Shown here in pieces: positions 52,949-64,000 of a stretch of DNA of 64,000 nt. The stretch spans positions 2,170,001 through 2,234,000 of the forward strand of contig NZ_CP134223.1 in the NCBI RefSeq assembly GCF_031599675.1, written 5' to 3'. This DNA comes from Paenibacillus pedocola. Lineage in GTDB: Bacteria; Bacillota; Bacilli; Paenibacillales; Paenibacillaceae. Every line of letters starts with the position of its first letter. Position 1 is the first letter of the stretch. Position numbers and translations under genes: made by a program. The notes under the pieces were generated by a model. The model was given only the letters and a program-made list of their open reading frames with translations. It was not told the DNA's origin and searched no databases.

Positions 52949-53593
52949 CTAGTAATAATCCTGCCTGAACTTGGCGAGTCGTCTGCGTTCCAGCAGCTGG
53001 TGCGGCTCAGGATATTGAATCCTGCTCATCGCTTCCAGCTCTGCCTGGGAAATATCTTTCTTAATTACAGTGAAATGATACATAATTTCATGCACTACAT
53101 TCGCTTGAAGGGTCTTAAGCACGTCGAGCTCTTCTGTTTCGTATAGTGACTGGTCAAACGGATACTGATAGAATAGCTCCATCCGGAGCAGTCTGTAATC
53201 AAACGGCGGGGGCGGCACCGGATAGTCGGGAACCACCGGAGAGAGCGGGCTGCACGAAGGCTGAAAAAAGCTCGCAGTAAGATAGCGGGGCGTATATTCG
53301 TCGAACTTCTGCTTAAAAAAAGGATTAGAGCTATGGGAATAACTGTGCGCATAAGGAGCGAGGATACAGACTACAGCTTTATGAGTGCTGATCCGGTAAA
53401 TTTCCGCCATTACTGCTATTAAATCATTCACATACGGCAGCACACGGCTGGCCATGACGAATTCGGCGGTGTTGTCCGGCAGCGGTATTTCTTCATTAAT
53501 ATCACAGACAATATCCACTCCGGGGTAAGCAACCCGGTCGATTCCCAGGTAACCTGATTCTTTGCTGGAACCGCAGCCGATATCGATTCTCAA
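52949..53593 (-). CDS. SAM-dependent methyltransferase-like protein
   Basis: About 214 residues. Class I methyltransferase features: IDIGCGSSKESGYLGID (glycine-rich SAM loop), DIVCDINEEIPLPDNTAEFVMAS, and the VCILAPY strand. The C-terminal third is unusual, with a Pro-rich segment (VPDYPVPPPPF) and a basic end. The substrate is unknown. The likely start is TTG 53593, eight bases after GAAGGAG; a longer frame to 53635 would place that binding site inside the gene. It lies upstream of the DUF11 gene in the same direction with a 173-bp gap. Confidence 0.7.
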   Translation of the reverse strand: MRIDIGCGSSKESGYLGIDRVAYPGVDIVCDINEEIPLPDNTAEFVMASRVLPYVNDLIAVMAEIYRISTHKAVVCILAPYAHSYSHSSNPFFKQKFDEYTPRYLTASFFQPSCSPLSPVVPDYPVPPPPFDYRLLRMELFYQYPFDQSLYETEELDVLKTLQANVVHEIMYHFTVIKKDISQAELEAMSRIQYPEPHQLLERRRLAKFRQDYY

Positions 53594-53765
53594 GGAAACC
53601 ACTCCTTCGGAGGATAAAATAAGGCTTATCACCATTGTATTAGTTTAGCGGGTACCTGCTTCCGGTAGATGCCTATATAGATTGAACTTGTGAGTTTTCT
53701 ATTTTAGCTGTGCAGCATTCATATCAACCATTAAGGACACTTCAATATAAAGGAGCAGAGTACTT

Positions 53766-55358
53766 ATGACGTTAACCTTGTTCAAAAATGGAAATCTGTC
53801 AGCCATCGGACGCCCGGAAGAGGATGCTGTACTTGTGGAGAATGGCATTATTACAGCGATAGGAAAAAGCAAGGAGCTGTCCTTGCAGCTGTCCGGGCGT
53901 GAATATGCGGTCACCGATTGGGACGGGGGGCATGTTCTGCCTGGTCTGGTTGATGCCCATGTGCATTTGGGGATGCACGGCATGAAGCTGGACATGCTGG
54001 ACTTTACCGGCATGACCTCCAAAGAAGAGATGCTGCAGGCCATCGCGAAGCGGGCGAAGCTTACGCCTCCAGGCGAGTGGATTCTCGGCCTGAACTGGAA
54101 CGAGAATGAGTTCCAGCCTGCTGCTGCACCGCATATGTCCGAACTCGACGCGGTAACAGAGCAGCATCCAGTGTTCCTGACCCGGACCTGCTTCCACGCC
54201 TTTCTCGGCAATAGTGAGGCTTTCCGGCGGGCCGGAGTTACCGCCTCAACTCCGGACTTTGCCTCCGGAGCTTATGGCCGTGACAGTGAAGGGAAGCTGA
54301 CCGGCTGGATATACGAGGATGCCGTTCAGCCGTTTAATGCCGTGCAGCCCGCTCCGGATTATGCCGCCTTGAAAAAGGCAGTCCGCAGTGGAATTAATGA
54401 TGCGCTCTCTCTGGGTCTGACCGCTGTGCATACCGAGGATTTACGGCTGCTGGGCAGCGTGGAAACAATGCTGCGGATCCACCGCGAGCTGAGGGAAGAA
54501 GGGCTGTTCTTCCGCACGCATCAGCTGCTGTACTACCCCTTCCTGCAGGAGGTAGAGAAGCTGGGGCTTGCTGCCGGCAGCGGAGACAAATGGCTGCGGC
54601 TCGGAGCAGTTAAGCTGTTCGCCGACGGAGCCATCGGAGGGCGGACTGCCCTGCTGGAGCAGCCTTACAGCGATGCACCTGAGACCTCCGGCATCGCAAT
54701 CCATACTCAGGAGGGTCTGAATGAAATCGTCAGAGCAGCCCGCAGGCTTTCCTATCCTGTAGCTGTTCATGCCATCGGGGACGCCGCGGCCCGGATGACA
54801 CTTGAGGCGATGGAGCATGTCCGTCTGCCGCTGGATGCGGCCCTTCCGGACCGGTTCATTCACGCGCAGGTGTTGAATCACAGTCTGGTGGAGCAGATGC
54901 GCAGCCTGCGGCTGATCGCCGATATCCAGCCGCGTTTTGTGGCTAGCGACTTCCCCTGGGTGCTGGACCGGGTAGGCCCGGCCAGAACAGAATATCTCTA
55001 TGCCTGGGCGAAGCTATTGCAGGCCGGAATTACCTGCGCCGGGGGAAGTGATGCGCCGATCGAGCCGCTGAGCCCGTTTTTGGGCATGCATGCCGCAGTC
55101 ACGCGCAGTAAGCCGGGAGAGCGGCATGCGGGCTATCTGCCGGAGGAAAAGCTGAGTCTTGGGCAGGCGCTCCGACTGTTCACGGAAGGCAGTGCTGCTG
55201 CTGCCGGAGAAGAACGGGAACGGGGCCGGATAACAACCGGCTATCATGCGGATTTTACGGTACTAGACCGGGGGATCATGACGGATGCCGATGAGCTGCT
55301 GCGTGCGAAGGTGCGGATGACGGTTGTCAACGGTATAGCAGCTTACAGTGCGGATTAA
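53766..55358 (+). CDS. Amidohydrolase, YtcJ-like
   Basis: 530 residues. Metal-dependent hydrolase of the amidohydrolase superfamily, subfamily of YtcJ and N-substituted formamide deformylases: GLVDAHVHLG (first metal-binding HxH), WILGLNWNE, VKLFADGAIGGRTALLEQPY, VHAIGDAA, FIHAQVL and a late GGSDAPIEP aspartate. No signal peptide; cytoplasmic. It should hydrolyse an amide or related C-N bond, but the substrate cannot be predicted. AAGGAG lies 10 bases before the ATG. Monocistronic. Confidence 0.88.
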   Translation: MTLTLFKNGNLSAIGRPEEDAVLVENGIITAIGKSKELSLQLSGREYAVTDWDGGHVLPGLVDAHVHLGMHGMKLDMLDFTGMTSKEEMLQAIAKRAKLTPPGEWILGLNWNENEFQPAAAPHMSELDAVTEQHPVFLTRTCFHAFLGNSEAFRRAGVTASTPDFASGAYGRDSEGKLTGWIYEDAVQPFNAVQPAPDYAALKKAVRSGINDALSLGLTAVHTEDLRLLGSVETMLRIHRELREEGLFFRTHQLLYYPFLQEVEKLGLAAGSGDKWLRLGAVKLFADGAIGGRTALLEQPYSDAPETSGIAIHTQEGLNEIVRAARRLSYPVAVHAIGDAAARMTLEAMEHVRLPLDAALPDRFIHAQVLNHSLVEQMRSLRLIADIQPRFVASDFPWVLDRVGPARTEYLYAWAKLLQAGITCAGGSDAPIEPLSPFLGMHAAVTRSKPGERHAGYLPEEKLSLGQALRLFTEGSAAAAGEERERGRITTGYHADFTVLDRGIMTDADELLRAKVRMTVVNGIAAYSAD

Positions 55359-55485
55359 CAGCGGTAACCAGGTTCTGCGGACGTGTTAGGTGAAGAGGGC
55401 CCAAGTTTATGCAACCCTGACAACGGGTTAAACGTTAATAAGGGTAGAGATTACGATATCCTGCAAATCTGAGGAGGCCGTCAAC

Positions 55486-56379
55486 ATGAGATCACAACGT
55501 TCCTTACCGGCAGTCGCGGCAGTGGCTGTACTAATGCTGGCGATAACGGCATGCGGAGGCAAAAGTCCTGTTGAAGCACCCGGAGAACCCACGGCTACCG
55601 CTTCTCCGCCTGTGGCGGAGAGTACCACTGCACCGTCAACCAGCCCGGCCGCTACTGCAGAAGCACAGACGGTTCAGAGCACGGGCACTTATGTCGGTCA
55701 GATTGACAATCATTCTGTAGAAATAGAGACCGAAGAAGGCCCTACTGCTTTTGAGCTGGGGGTAGGCACCGAGAATGCGCCTAAGAAGCTTGAGATGAAT
55801 GATCCTGTCATTATCGAATATGTGGAAAAAGCAGTGGAAGGTGACCCTTCTGTTGTACAGCGGGTACTTTCCAAGCTGGATAAGGCGCCTGACTCCGAAG
55901 AAGAAGCCCTATCTGGATCCTTGCCCGAAACCAAAGTGATCAAGCTTACGCTTGAAGGGATGGAGGAAGAGAAAACGGCCCGCCTTGCCGAAGGTGAAGG
56001 GTATTCACTATATATATTTGATATATTCACCTTCGACAAATCCAGTAATAAGCTGGCGATGAAAGTAGACCCCGGCTACTATGCTGAAATTACCAGGCTG
56101 CCTGCCGATTTTAATCTGGATGCTTTGGCTGAGGAAGGCCGTGAAGAGCTTTCGGCTACCGGAGAAGTCACCGCACTCAGCCAAGATGAGCGGGATCAGC
56201 GGATGTCCGGGCTAAGACTATACCTGACTGCAATGGGCTCCGGTCTCACCCGCCAATATATTGTGAAGGAGATTGACGGGCAGGGCTACATCATCAAGCT
56301 GAATATTCCCCAGCGGGAAGCCTCTGAAGGCTTCGGTCCGCATGTCTATGCATCGCTGGAATCGATCGTCAACCGCTAA
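55486..56379 (+). CDS. Putative lipoprotein of unknown function
   Basis: 297 residues. Signal with lipobox I-T-A-C (Cys about 23), a Pro/Thr/Ser/Ala-rich spacer (about 28-65), then a domain of about 230 residues with several short charged beta-strand stretches (GTYVGQIDNHSVEIETEEGP, YSLYIFDIFTFD). I recognise no family with confidence. GAGGAGG precedes the ATG. Not obviously linked to the amidohydrolase upstream (127-bp gap). Confidence 0.7.
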   Translation: MRSQRSLPAVAAVAVLMLAITACGGKSPVEAPGEPTATASPPVAESTTAPSTSPAATAEAQTVQSTGTYVGQIDNHSVEIETEEGPTAFELGVGTENAPKKLEMNDPVIIEYVEKAVEGDPSVVQRVLSKLDKAPDSEEEALSGSLPETKVIKLTLEGMEEEKTARLAEGEGYSLYIFDIFTFDKSSNKLAMKVDPGYYAEITRLPADFNLDALAEEGREELSATGEVTALSQDERDQRMSGLRLYLTAMGSGLTRQYIVKEIDGQGYIIKLNIPQREASEGFGPHVYASLESIVNR

Positions 56380-56388
56380 TGTAGCAGC

Positions 56389-56426
56389 AAAAAGGCCGTT
56401 CCCAACAATCCGGGAACGGCCCTTTT
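56389..56426. terminator. Bidirectional intrinsic terminator
   Basis: AAAAAGGCCGTTCCC and GGGAACGGCCCTTTT pair; T-runs follow on both strands. It serves the convergent lipoprotein and small membrane protein genes. Confidence 0.85.
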
Positions 56427-56460
56427 ACTGTAAGTCCAAATGCTGATGACATCAGAAATA

Positions 56461-56922
56461 TTATGCGCCGGCATTTACCAGTATGGTAGCGATCAGTAGC
56501 ATGAACAGCAGGAGGATCGCTCCATTAATGATCGTACCGATAATAGCAAATACCTTCCGGCGCCGGCGGAGCGTCAGCCCGATAATGCCGATGACAGCAC
56601 CGATTACATTCACGGCCGCGAGAATCAGTACGGTTAGCCCCAGGAACATAATGGTTTCGGAAGAATCAGCGATCACATCGTTGCTGTTGCTAAGGATGTC
56701 AGAGGCTTGCATGCCTACGAATACGAAGGAAACCGCATAGCCGACCAATGTAACCAAGGCGATGACAAAAGAGGCGATACCTGGTCCCGAATGCCTGAAA
56801 TCACGTTTGTTTTCCTGAAATACATATTCTGGTTCAATATTCGCCGGCGCTCTATGTCCGGATAAAGATGGGTCCGCCGGATCTTCCGGCAGCTCTGATC
56901 TTGGTGGTGGATTATAATCCAT
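56461..56922 (-). CDS. Small membrane protein, DUF4190-like
   Basis: 153 residues. A hydrophilic Pro-rich N-terminus (about 1-45), then three hydrophobic segments (about 50-72, 92-115, 125-150) with a Gly-rich IGAVIGIIGLTLRRRRK stretch typical of small DUF4190-type membrane proteins. No function known. GAGGAG stands before the ATG at 56922; a longer in-frame extension upstream has no binding site. Confidence 0.7.
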   Translation of the reverse strand: MDYNPPPRSELPEDPADPSLSGHRAPANIEPEYVFQENKRDFRHSGPGIASFVIALVTLVGYAVSFVFVGMQASDILSNSNDVIADSSETIMFLGLTVLILAAVNVIGAVIGIIGLTLRRRRKVFAIIGTIINGAILLLFMLLIATILVNAGA

Positions 56923-57091
56923 GCATTGCACTCCTCGTGAATGGGGTTGAATGATTACTCCTTCCACTTTTTCACAAGACAGCAGTAAATGCAAGAGTAA
57001 TGATGAAAATTATGAAAGGGTCTGAGCTGGAATTCAACGCTGCTGATAAGTTAAGATAAGGAGAGCTTAAGGATAAGGAGTTGTAACTGCG

Positions 57092-57469
57092 ATGCAACGA
57101 AGATTTATGGCTTGGGGGGCATTGCTGGCGATGCTGTCAGTGATGATCGGCGCCTTCGGGGCGCATATGCTGAAGTCAGTGATCAGTGAGGACCATTTGC
57201 AGGTGTATGAGACCGGAGTTCATTATCACATGGTGCATGCGCTTGGCCTGATTCTGATCGCTCTGGTTGCAGGACAATGGGGTGAAAGTGCCCGTCTGCG
57301 CTGGGCAGGCCGGCTGCTGATTGCAGGAATAGTGTTGTTCTCTGGCAGCCTGTATGTATTAAGTATTACTGGCATCAGTATCCTGGGAGCCATTACCCCT
57401 TTGGGTGGTGTATGCTTTATTGCCGGCTGGATTTGTTTGGCCTGGGAAGCTTTTTCCCGCAAAAGCTGA
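57092..57469 (+). CDS. DUF423 family membrane protein
   Basis: 125 residues with four transmembrane segments. Matches DUF423 (YgdD/YwdK type): LAMLSVMIGAFGAHMLK at the start, YETGVHYHMVHALGLIL, and LFSGSLYVLSITG. The role is unknown; the family is widespread. GGAG lies 11 bases before the ATG. Confidence 0.88.
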   Translation: MQRRFMAWGALLAMLSVMIGAFGAHMLKSVISEDHLQVYETGVHYHMVHALGLILIALVAGQWGESARLRWAGRLLIAGIVLFSGSLYVLSITGISILGAITPLGGVCFIAGWICLAWEAFSRKS

Positions 57470-57484
57470 TTCTGGTATCATAAT

Positions 57485-57534
57485 TAAAAAACAAGCACCT
57501 GCCCGCTGTATGATTCCCGGGAGGTGCTTGTTTG
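57485..57534 (-). terminator. Intrinsic terminator between convergent genes
   Basis: AAACAAGCACCT and AGGTGCTTGTTT form the stem. On the minus strand GTTTTTTAA follows; on the plus strand the T-run is short. Confidence 0.7.
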
Positions 57535-57554
57535 CATTACTGAGAAGAAGGCCC

Positions 57555-58061
57555 TTACACAAATTCATCAATTTCATTAAGGTTGAAGGTATAGACTTGC
57601 TTCTCATCCACATGATAGACACTTATTGTGTAGGCGGCATCATCAAAATTCAGAATCCGGCAGGGCATAGACATCTGCTTGCCTGGACTGTTCGTCCGGA
57701 GGCGGACTAATTGGTTGTTCTTAATATATTGCCGGATTTTTGCAAAGGCATCGGCTGGAATTTCAGGTGCCGACTTGGAGGCGCTGCGCTTATCTGTTTG
57801 CTCGTTCGCCGGCTTTACTGGCAATTTAATGGGGATTGGCTGTGCAGACTCTTGTTTAAGGGCCATTTTTGCCGAACGGAGAAGTGTATCTATCGTTCTC
57901 CCCAGTTCAAGACCCGAGTTAATGTTGAAATCTGTAACTTTGTCGCTATTATTCAACACTTCCAGTAAAAATTGCAGTGCAAGCGGGTTGGTACGGGCAT
58001 TAATCAAGATGTCGACGTTAAACAAATAATTACCGTCCGTGTTTTGTAGTTTCTTGTCCAT
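57555..58061 (-). CDS. Conserved protein of unknown function
   Basis: 168 residues, no signal peptide or membrane segment. Two parts: an N-terminal helical region (about 10-75, LALQFLLEVLNNSDKVTDFNI) and a C-terminal beta-rich region (about 105-168, RLRTNSPGKQMSMPCRILNF, VYHVDEKQVYTFNLNEIDEF), joined by a Lys/Pro/Ser-rich linker. The C-terminal part faintly recalls small beta-barrel (WYL-like) domains; I do not assign a family. GGGGGAT precedes the ATG. A gene is supported by good codon structure and a terminator directly after it. Confidence 0.6.
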   Translation of the reverse strand: MDKKLQNTDGNYLFNVDILINARTNPLALQFLLEVLNNSDKVTDFNINSGLELGRTIDTLLRSAKMALKQESAQPIPIKLPVKPANEQTDKRSASKSAPEIPADAFAKIRQYIKNNQLVRLRTNSPGKQMSMPCRILNFDDAAYTISVYHVDEKQVYTFNLNEIDEFV

Positions 58062-58263
58062 ATATCCCCCAGCTTTGTCGTTAAATCGATTGATAAATCA
58101 AATAAACTATACCACTAAACAGGCAATAATCATATACCCGATTGCCGGAAATAAGGACTAACGGCTCCGGTATTTGTAAGCGGATAGGCTCATTCGTCCA
58201 CACGCGTATCAGGTTAGACGCATACACATACAACGTGCATATGAAAAAAGGAGGAGCTGCAAA

Positions 58264-58566
58264 TTGGTTACGATAGAGCCTGTTCAGGTAGGCGGTCATA
58301 CTCTGGTGGGTGTCGAGGTAAAACTGCCTAAAACAACTCTGCTTACTGTCAGCACAAGCCGGGGATATATCATGTGCGGAGCACTCGACGTGGGCCTGCT
58401 TAATGAAACACTAAGCGACCGGAAGATCATTGCAGCAAGGGCAGTAGGCGTGCGTACCTTAGCGCAATTGCTTGCCGCTCCGCTGGAATCTGTTACTATA
58501 GAAGCGGAGAATCTGGGTATTGTGCCAGGGATGACTGGTGCGGAAGCACTGCTTCTCATGCTCTGA
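58264..58566 (+). CDS. yunC: YunC-like DUF1805 protein
   Basis: 100 residues, full length for DUF1805. Recognised from the YIMCGALDVGLLNE core and the RAVGVRTLAQLLAAPLE stretch. The function is not established. TTG start at 58264 with AAAGGAGGAG at good distance. Confidence 0.85.
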   Translation: MVTIEPVQVGGHTLVGVEVKLPKTTLLTVSTSRGYIMCGALDVGLLNETLSDRKIIAARAVGVRTLAQLLAAPLESVTIEAENLGIVPGMTGAEALLLML

Positions 58567-58591
58567 GTAACACTCAAAGAGCTGTAACAGT

Positions 58592-58618
58592 CATGAGGGG
58601 CCGCCATGGCCCCTCATG
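58592..58618. terminator. Hairpin after yunC
   Basis: CATGAGGGGCC and GGCCCCTCATG form an 11-bp perfect stem with a 5-nt loop. No T-run follows, so termination is uncertain. Confidence 0.45.
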
Positions 58619-58639
58619 TTCAACAGGCTACAAAAAAAG

Positions 58640-58790
58640 AGCATAAGGCCGCGATACATGGTCATCCTACGAGTAGGTGAAGCCTGCAGTTGTGCCGCAG
58701 CCTGCTGAGGAAGGACAGCTTATCTTTGTTTCGTCCTTCATCCGGAAGGGTAAAATGAATATAGACAACTGCAGCCGGAAGATGGACATG
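58640..58790 (+). other. Structured region upstream of dps
   Basis: Several short inverted repeats: CCTAC-GAG-GTAGG-type (about 58665), CTGC...GCAG (58687-58703) and GAAGGAC...GTCCTTC (58711-58739). ACAACTGCAG at 58766 can also pair with CTGCAGTTGT at 58685. I match it to no known riboswitch. Confidence 0.3.
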
Positions 58791-58828
58791 CTTGCCGGCA
58801 AAAATTATGGATAAGGATGGGATCACTA

Positions 58829-59290
58829 ATGGCTAAAGCATCTAACAAGGTCAATACCGCTTCACTGGAACAAGTACTTAACCGACAAGTAGCGAACTTG
58901 AACATACTGTACGTCAAAATTCATAATTATCACTGGTATGTAAAAGGAGAGCAATTTTTCTCCCTGCACGTGAAGTTTGAAGAGCTGTATGATGATGTTA
59001 CCCTCAAAATGGACGAGGTGGCTGAACGCCTGCTTAGCATCAAGGGCAGTCCGGCAGCGACGATGAAAGAATATCTGGAAATCGCTACAATTCAGGAGGC
59101 AACCGGTAAGGAAGATACCCGGGGCATGGTACAGACCCTGATTGAGGATTTTGCGACGGTAGCTGAGGAATTGACGGAGGGCATTGAGCTTGCCGAACAG
59201 GTCAGCGATCAGCCGACCGCCGATTTATTCATCAAGATCCGCACCGATCTCGAAAAAAATCAATGGATGCTGCGTTCTTTCCTGGGCTGA
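58829..59290 (+). CDS. dps: Dps-family ferritin-like DNA-binding protein
   Basis: 153 residues, normal length. The four-helix-bundle signature NILYVKIHNYHWYVKGEQFF with H-x-x-H-W, followed by HVKFEELYDD and MDEVAERLLSIKG, contains the inter-subunit ferroxidase ligands. It forms a dodecamer that oxidises and stores iron with peroxide and shields DNA. A basic N-terminal stretch (MAKASNK) is present. ATG at 58829 is preferred; another in-frame ATG lies four codons upstream inside the AAGGATGGG stretch. Monocistronic. Confidence 0.93.
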   Translation: MAKASNKVNTASLEQVLNRQVANLNILYVKIHNYHWYVKGEQFFSLHVKFEELYDDVTLKMDEVAERLLSIKGSPAATMKEYLEIATIQEATGKEDTRGMVQTLIEDFATVAEELTEGIELAEQVSDQPTADLFIKIRTDLEKNQWMLRSFLG

Positions 59291-59325
59291 GAAGCGTAAA
59301 GTACTTTTAAGGACAAATGGAATAG

Positions 59326-59355
59326 AGCCTCCCGTGTGGAGGCTTTATTTTTTTG
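59326..59355 (+). terminator. Intrinsic terminator of dps
   Basis: AGCCTCC and GGAGGCT around a 5-nt loop, followed by TTATTTTTTT. Confidence 0.88.
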
Positions 59356-59491
59356 CAGCTACGGGGCACAATTGAATAAATGTTTCGTGTACATATGTGA
59401 CTCATGCAATTTGTAGACAGCTGCAGCAAGTTATATAATTCTTAATAAACTTCCTGTTTGTCATCCCGAGGATTGAAAGGAGAGGTCGCCG

Positions 59492-60064
59492 TTGAATATT
59501 AACCCGGTAGCTCTGAAGGAGTGGGCTTCTGCCGTACAAGCTTTAACCGAAGGACAGCAAATCATGCTGCTGCGCAAGGGGGGCATTGAAGAAGAAACGA
59601 GGCGTTTTGAGCTGAAAAGCCCTTCGTTCTACCTTTATCCCACCTATGAGCATCAGCGTACCGAAATGCTCAAGGAGCAGTTTCGCCATCTGGTTGGCCA
59701 GACTTTGGCCGATGAAGCGGCAAGCACCGAGACCGTTCCATTACGCGCATATGCTGAAGCTGCAGCGGATTTGGAAGTCCATGATCTGGAACAGCTGAAG
59801 CGGCTGTATCCTTTCCATATCTGGAGTGAAGATCTGGCCGCTGAAAGACTGCGCTGGAAAGCCAAGGAGCCGCTGCATGTCCTGCTGCTTCGCGTGTACG
59901 TCCCGGATACACCGGTTACGATTCAAGTGCTCCCGGAATATTCAGGCTGCCGGTCCTGGATTGAGCTTACGAATGCTTCAGGTTCGCGGCAATGGCGGCC
60001 AGTCCTAAGTGATGATGCATTTGACAGCAGGAGAGCTGAGATCGTATCCGCTTTGAAGGAATAA
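59492..60064 (+). CDS. DUF1802 family protein
   Basis: 190 residues. Matches DUF1802: LKEWASAVQALTEGQQIMLLRKGGI at the start, FELKSPSFYLYPTYEHQ, and FHIWSEDLAAERLRWK. Soluble and cytoplasmic; function unknown. TTG start at 59492 behind AAAGGAGAGG. It lies immediately before the suf operon but has a separate promoter region after it. Confidence 0.85.
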   Translation: MNINPVALKEWASAVQALTEGQQIMLLRKGGIEEETRRFELKSPSFYLYPTYEHQRTEMLKEQFRHLVGQTLADEAASTETVPLRAYAEAAADLEVHDLEQLKRLYPFHIWSEDLAAERLRWKAKEPLHVLLLRVYVPDTPVTIQVLPEYSGCRSWIELTNASGSRQWRPVLSDDAFDSRRAEIVSALKE

Positions 60065-60154
60065 CTTCCTTATAATAAGTGTTAAAAGATGGATGAAGGG
60101 TTTGAAAATTGAAAAGCAACAATTGTAAAAACAAATGCTTTGTAATAAAATTAG

Positions 60155-60200
60155 TGAGAATCATTGATAATCACTCGGATTCTGTTTATAATTATTACAA
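60155..60200 (+). promoter_or_regulatory. suf promoter with Fur-like and PerR-like boxes
   Basis: TTGATA (60164-60169) and TATAAT (60187-60192) with a 17-bp spacer form a near-ideal promoter. TGAGAATCATTGATAATCA (60155-60173) covers the -35 and contains two TGA(G/T)AATCA half-sites, like Fur targets. TTATAATTATTACAA (60186-60200) covers the -10 and differs from the PerR box TTATAATNATTATAA at one position. Iron and peroxide control of Fe-S synthesis is inferred. Confidence 0.6.
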
Positions 60201-60296
60201 TGTGATATAAAATCTAATTGTGCTGGCAATCAGGGACATCCTGTGACAATACAACTTTCTGATTTCGCAAATTGATGAGTGGAGGGAATATTAATT

Positions 60297-61079
60297 ATGG
60301 CAGCAGATTTTGTCATTGAGGGACTGAAAGCGACGATTGAAGGAAAAGAGATTCTGAAAGGGATCAATCTTCAGATGAAGGGTGGAGAAATCCATGCCAT
60401 CATGGGACCGAACGGTACCGGTAAAAGTACACTGGCTTCGGCATTGATGGGTCATCCGAAGTATGAGGTTACAGCTGGTACGGCTGTCCTTGAAGGAGAA
60501 GACCTGCTGGAGATGGCGGTGGATGAACGTGCGCGTGCCGGTCTGTTCCTGGCGATGCAGTATCCAAGCGAAATCTCCGGGGTAACTAACTCTGACTTCC
60601 TGCGCAGTGCAATTAATTCCCGCCGCGAAGAGGGCAGTGAAATTTCCCTGATCCGCTTCATCCGTCAGATGGAAGCAAAAATGAAAGAACTGGAAATGAA
60701 TCCTGAATTCCTGCACCGCTATCTGAATGAAGGTTTCTCCGGCGGTGAGAAGAAACGTAATGAAATTCTCCAAATGATGATGCTGGACCCTAAAATCGTC
60801 ATCCTTGACGAAATTGACTCCGGCCTTGATATCGATGCGCTCAAAATCGTTGCCGAAGGCGTGAACTCCATGAGAAGCCCGGAACGCGGCTTCCTGGTTA
60901 TTACCCACTATCAGCGTCTGCTGAACTATATCAAACCCGATTTCGTACATGTCATGATGCAGGGACGTATTGTGAAATCCGGCGGACCGGAACTGGCTGA
61001 ACGACTGGAAGCCGAAGGTTACGAGTGGGTTAAGGAAGAGCTTGGCATTGAAGATGAAACTGTAGGACAGGAAGCATAA
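60297..61079 (+). CDS. sufC: Fe-S cluster assembly ATPase SufC
   Basis: 260 residues. ABC-type ATPase: Walker A GPNGTGKST, signature FSGGEKKRNEIL and Walker B IVILDEIDSGLD, with the SufC-specific Q-loop MQYPSEISGV. It energises the SufBCD scaffold in the cytoplasm. The ATG at 60297 follows GGAGGG; six upstream in-frame codons overlap that site. First gene of the suf operon, 30 bp before sufD. Confidence 0.96.
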   Translation: MAADFVIEGLKATIEGKEILKGINLQMKGGEIHAIMGPNGTGKSTLASALMGHPKYEVTAGTAVLEGEDLLEMAVDERARAGLFLAMQYPSEISGVTNSDFLRSAINSRREEGSEISLIRFIRQMEAKMKELEMNPEFLHRYLNEGFSGGEKKRNEILQMMMLDPKIVILDEIDSGLDIDALKIVAEGVNSMRSPERGFLVITHYQRLLNYIKPDFVHVMMQGRIVKSGGPELAERLEAEGYEWVKEELGIEDETVGQEA

Positions 61080-61108
61080 ATAAGACGCCAGGAAGGAGGA
61101 AACCACTT

Positions 61109-64000
<2,892 letters not shown>

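Overview
The window looks like a chromosomal segment of a spore-forming Firmicute of the Paenibacillus type. The evidence is a GC content near 50 percent, strong AGGAGG-type ribosome binding sites, SLH-anchored surface enzymes, sporulation genes (spoVR, yhbH), a sufC-D-S-U iron-sulfur operon and many intrinsic terminators. I saw no rRNA, tRNA, CRISPR array, transposase or phage gene. The genus is an inference from gene content.

Layout. (1) 0.2-5.7 kb: membrane-anchored alpha/beta hydrolase, spoVR, and a two-gene operon of a phosphodiester glycosidase-like protein and a GT2-GtrA fusion. (2) 5.9-10.3 kb: lipoprotein, OmpR-type two-component system and an ABC exporter, probably an envelope-stress or antimicrobial-peptide defence module; an 11-bp-periodic direct repeat precedes the exporter. 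(3) 10.4-14.1 kb: orphan PAS histidine kinase, DegV protein, AraC/GyrI-like regulator. (4) 14.2-40.7 kb: a large alpha-glucan region. It holds an oligo-1,6-glucosidase, maltose phosphorylase, beta-phosphoglucomutase, LacI regulator, a 2561-residue SLH-anchored pullulanase/alpha-amylase, neopullulanase, malEFG, a chemoreceptor, an AraC regulator and a GH4 glycosidase. (5) 40.8-44.3 kb: PadR/DUF2812 pair, a stalk-domain protein and yhbH. (6) 44.4-52.8 kb: a giant DUF11-repeat locus split into two overlapping frames. (7) 52.9-60.1 kb: methyltransferase, amidohydrolase, lipoprotein, small membrane and conserved proteins, dps. (8) 60.1-64 kb: suf operon, cut by the window end inside sufU.

How the alpha-glucan genes fit together (inference from families): the surface enzyme cuts starch or pullulan, MalEFG imports maltodextrins, the cytoplasmic neopullulanase and oligo-1,6-glucosidase trim them, maltose phosphorylase gives beta-glucose-1-phosphate plus glucose, and beta-phosphoglucomutase feeds glycolysis. 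No MsmX-type ATPase is encoded here, so MalFG must borrow one. LacI/CcpA-type operators lie before the big amylase and malE and between the regulator and pgmB.

Most notable: (a) a leader element in front of the ribosome binding sites of pgmB (four tandem 63-bp units) and the neopullulanase (two diverged units), whose conserved short arms are interleaved as in an RNA pseudoknot; (b) the DUF11 locus, where strict alternation of two repeat types continues across the reading-frame break, so one gene has been split; (c) a suf promoter whose -35 and -10 are covered by Fur-like and PerR-like boxes; (d) a PadR promoter with twin identical operators.
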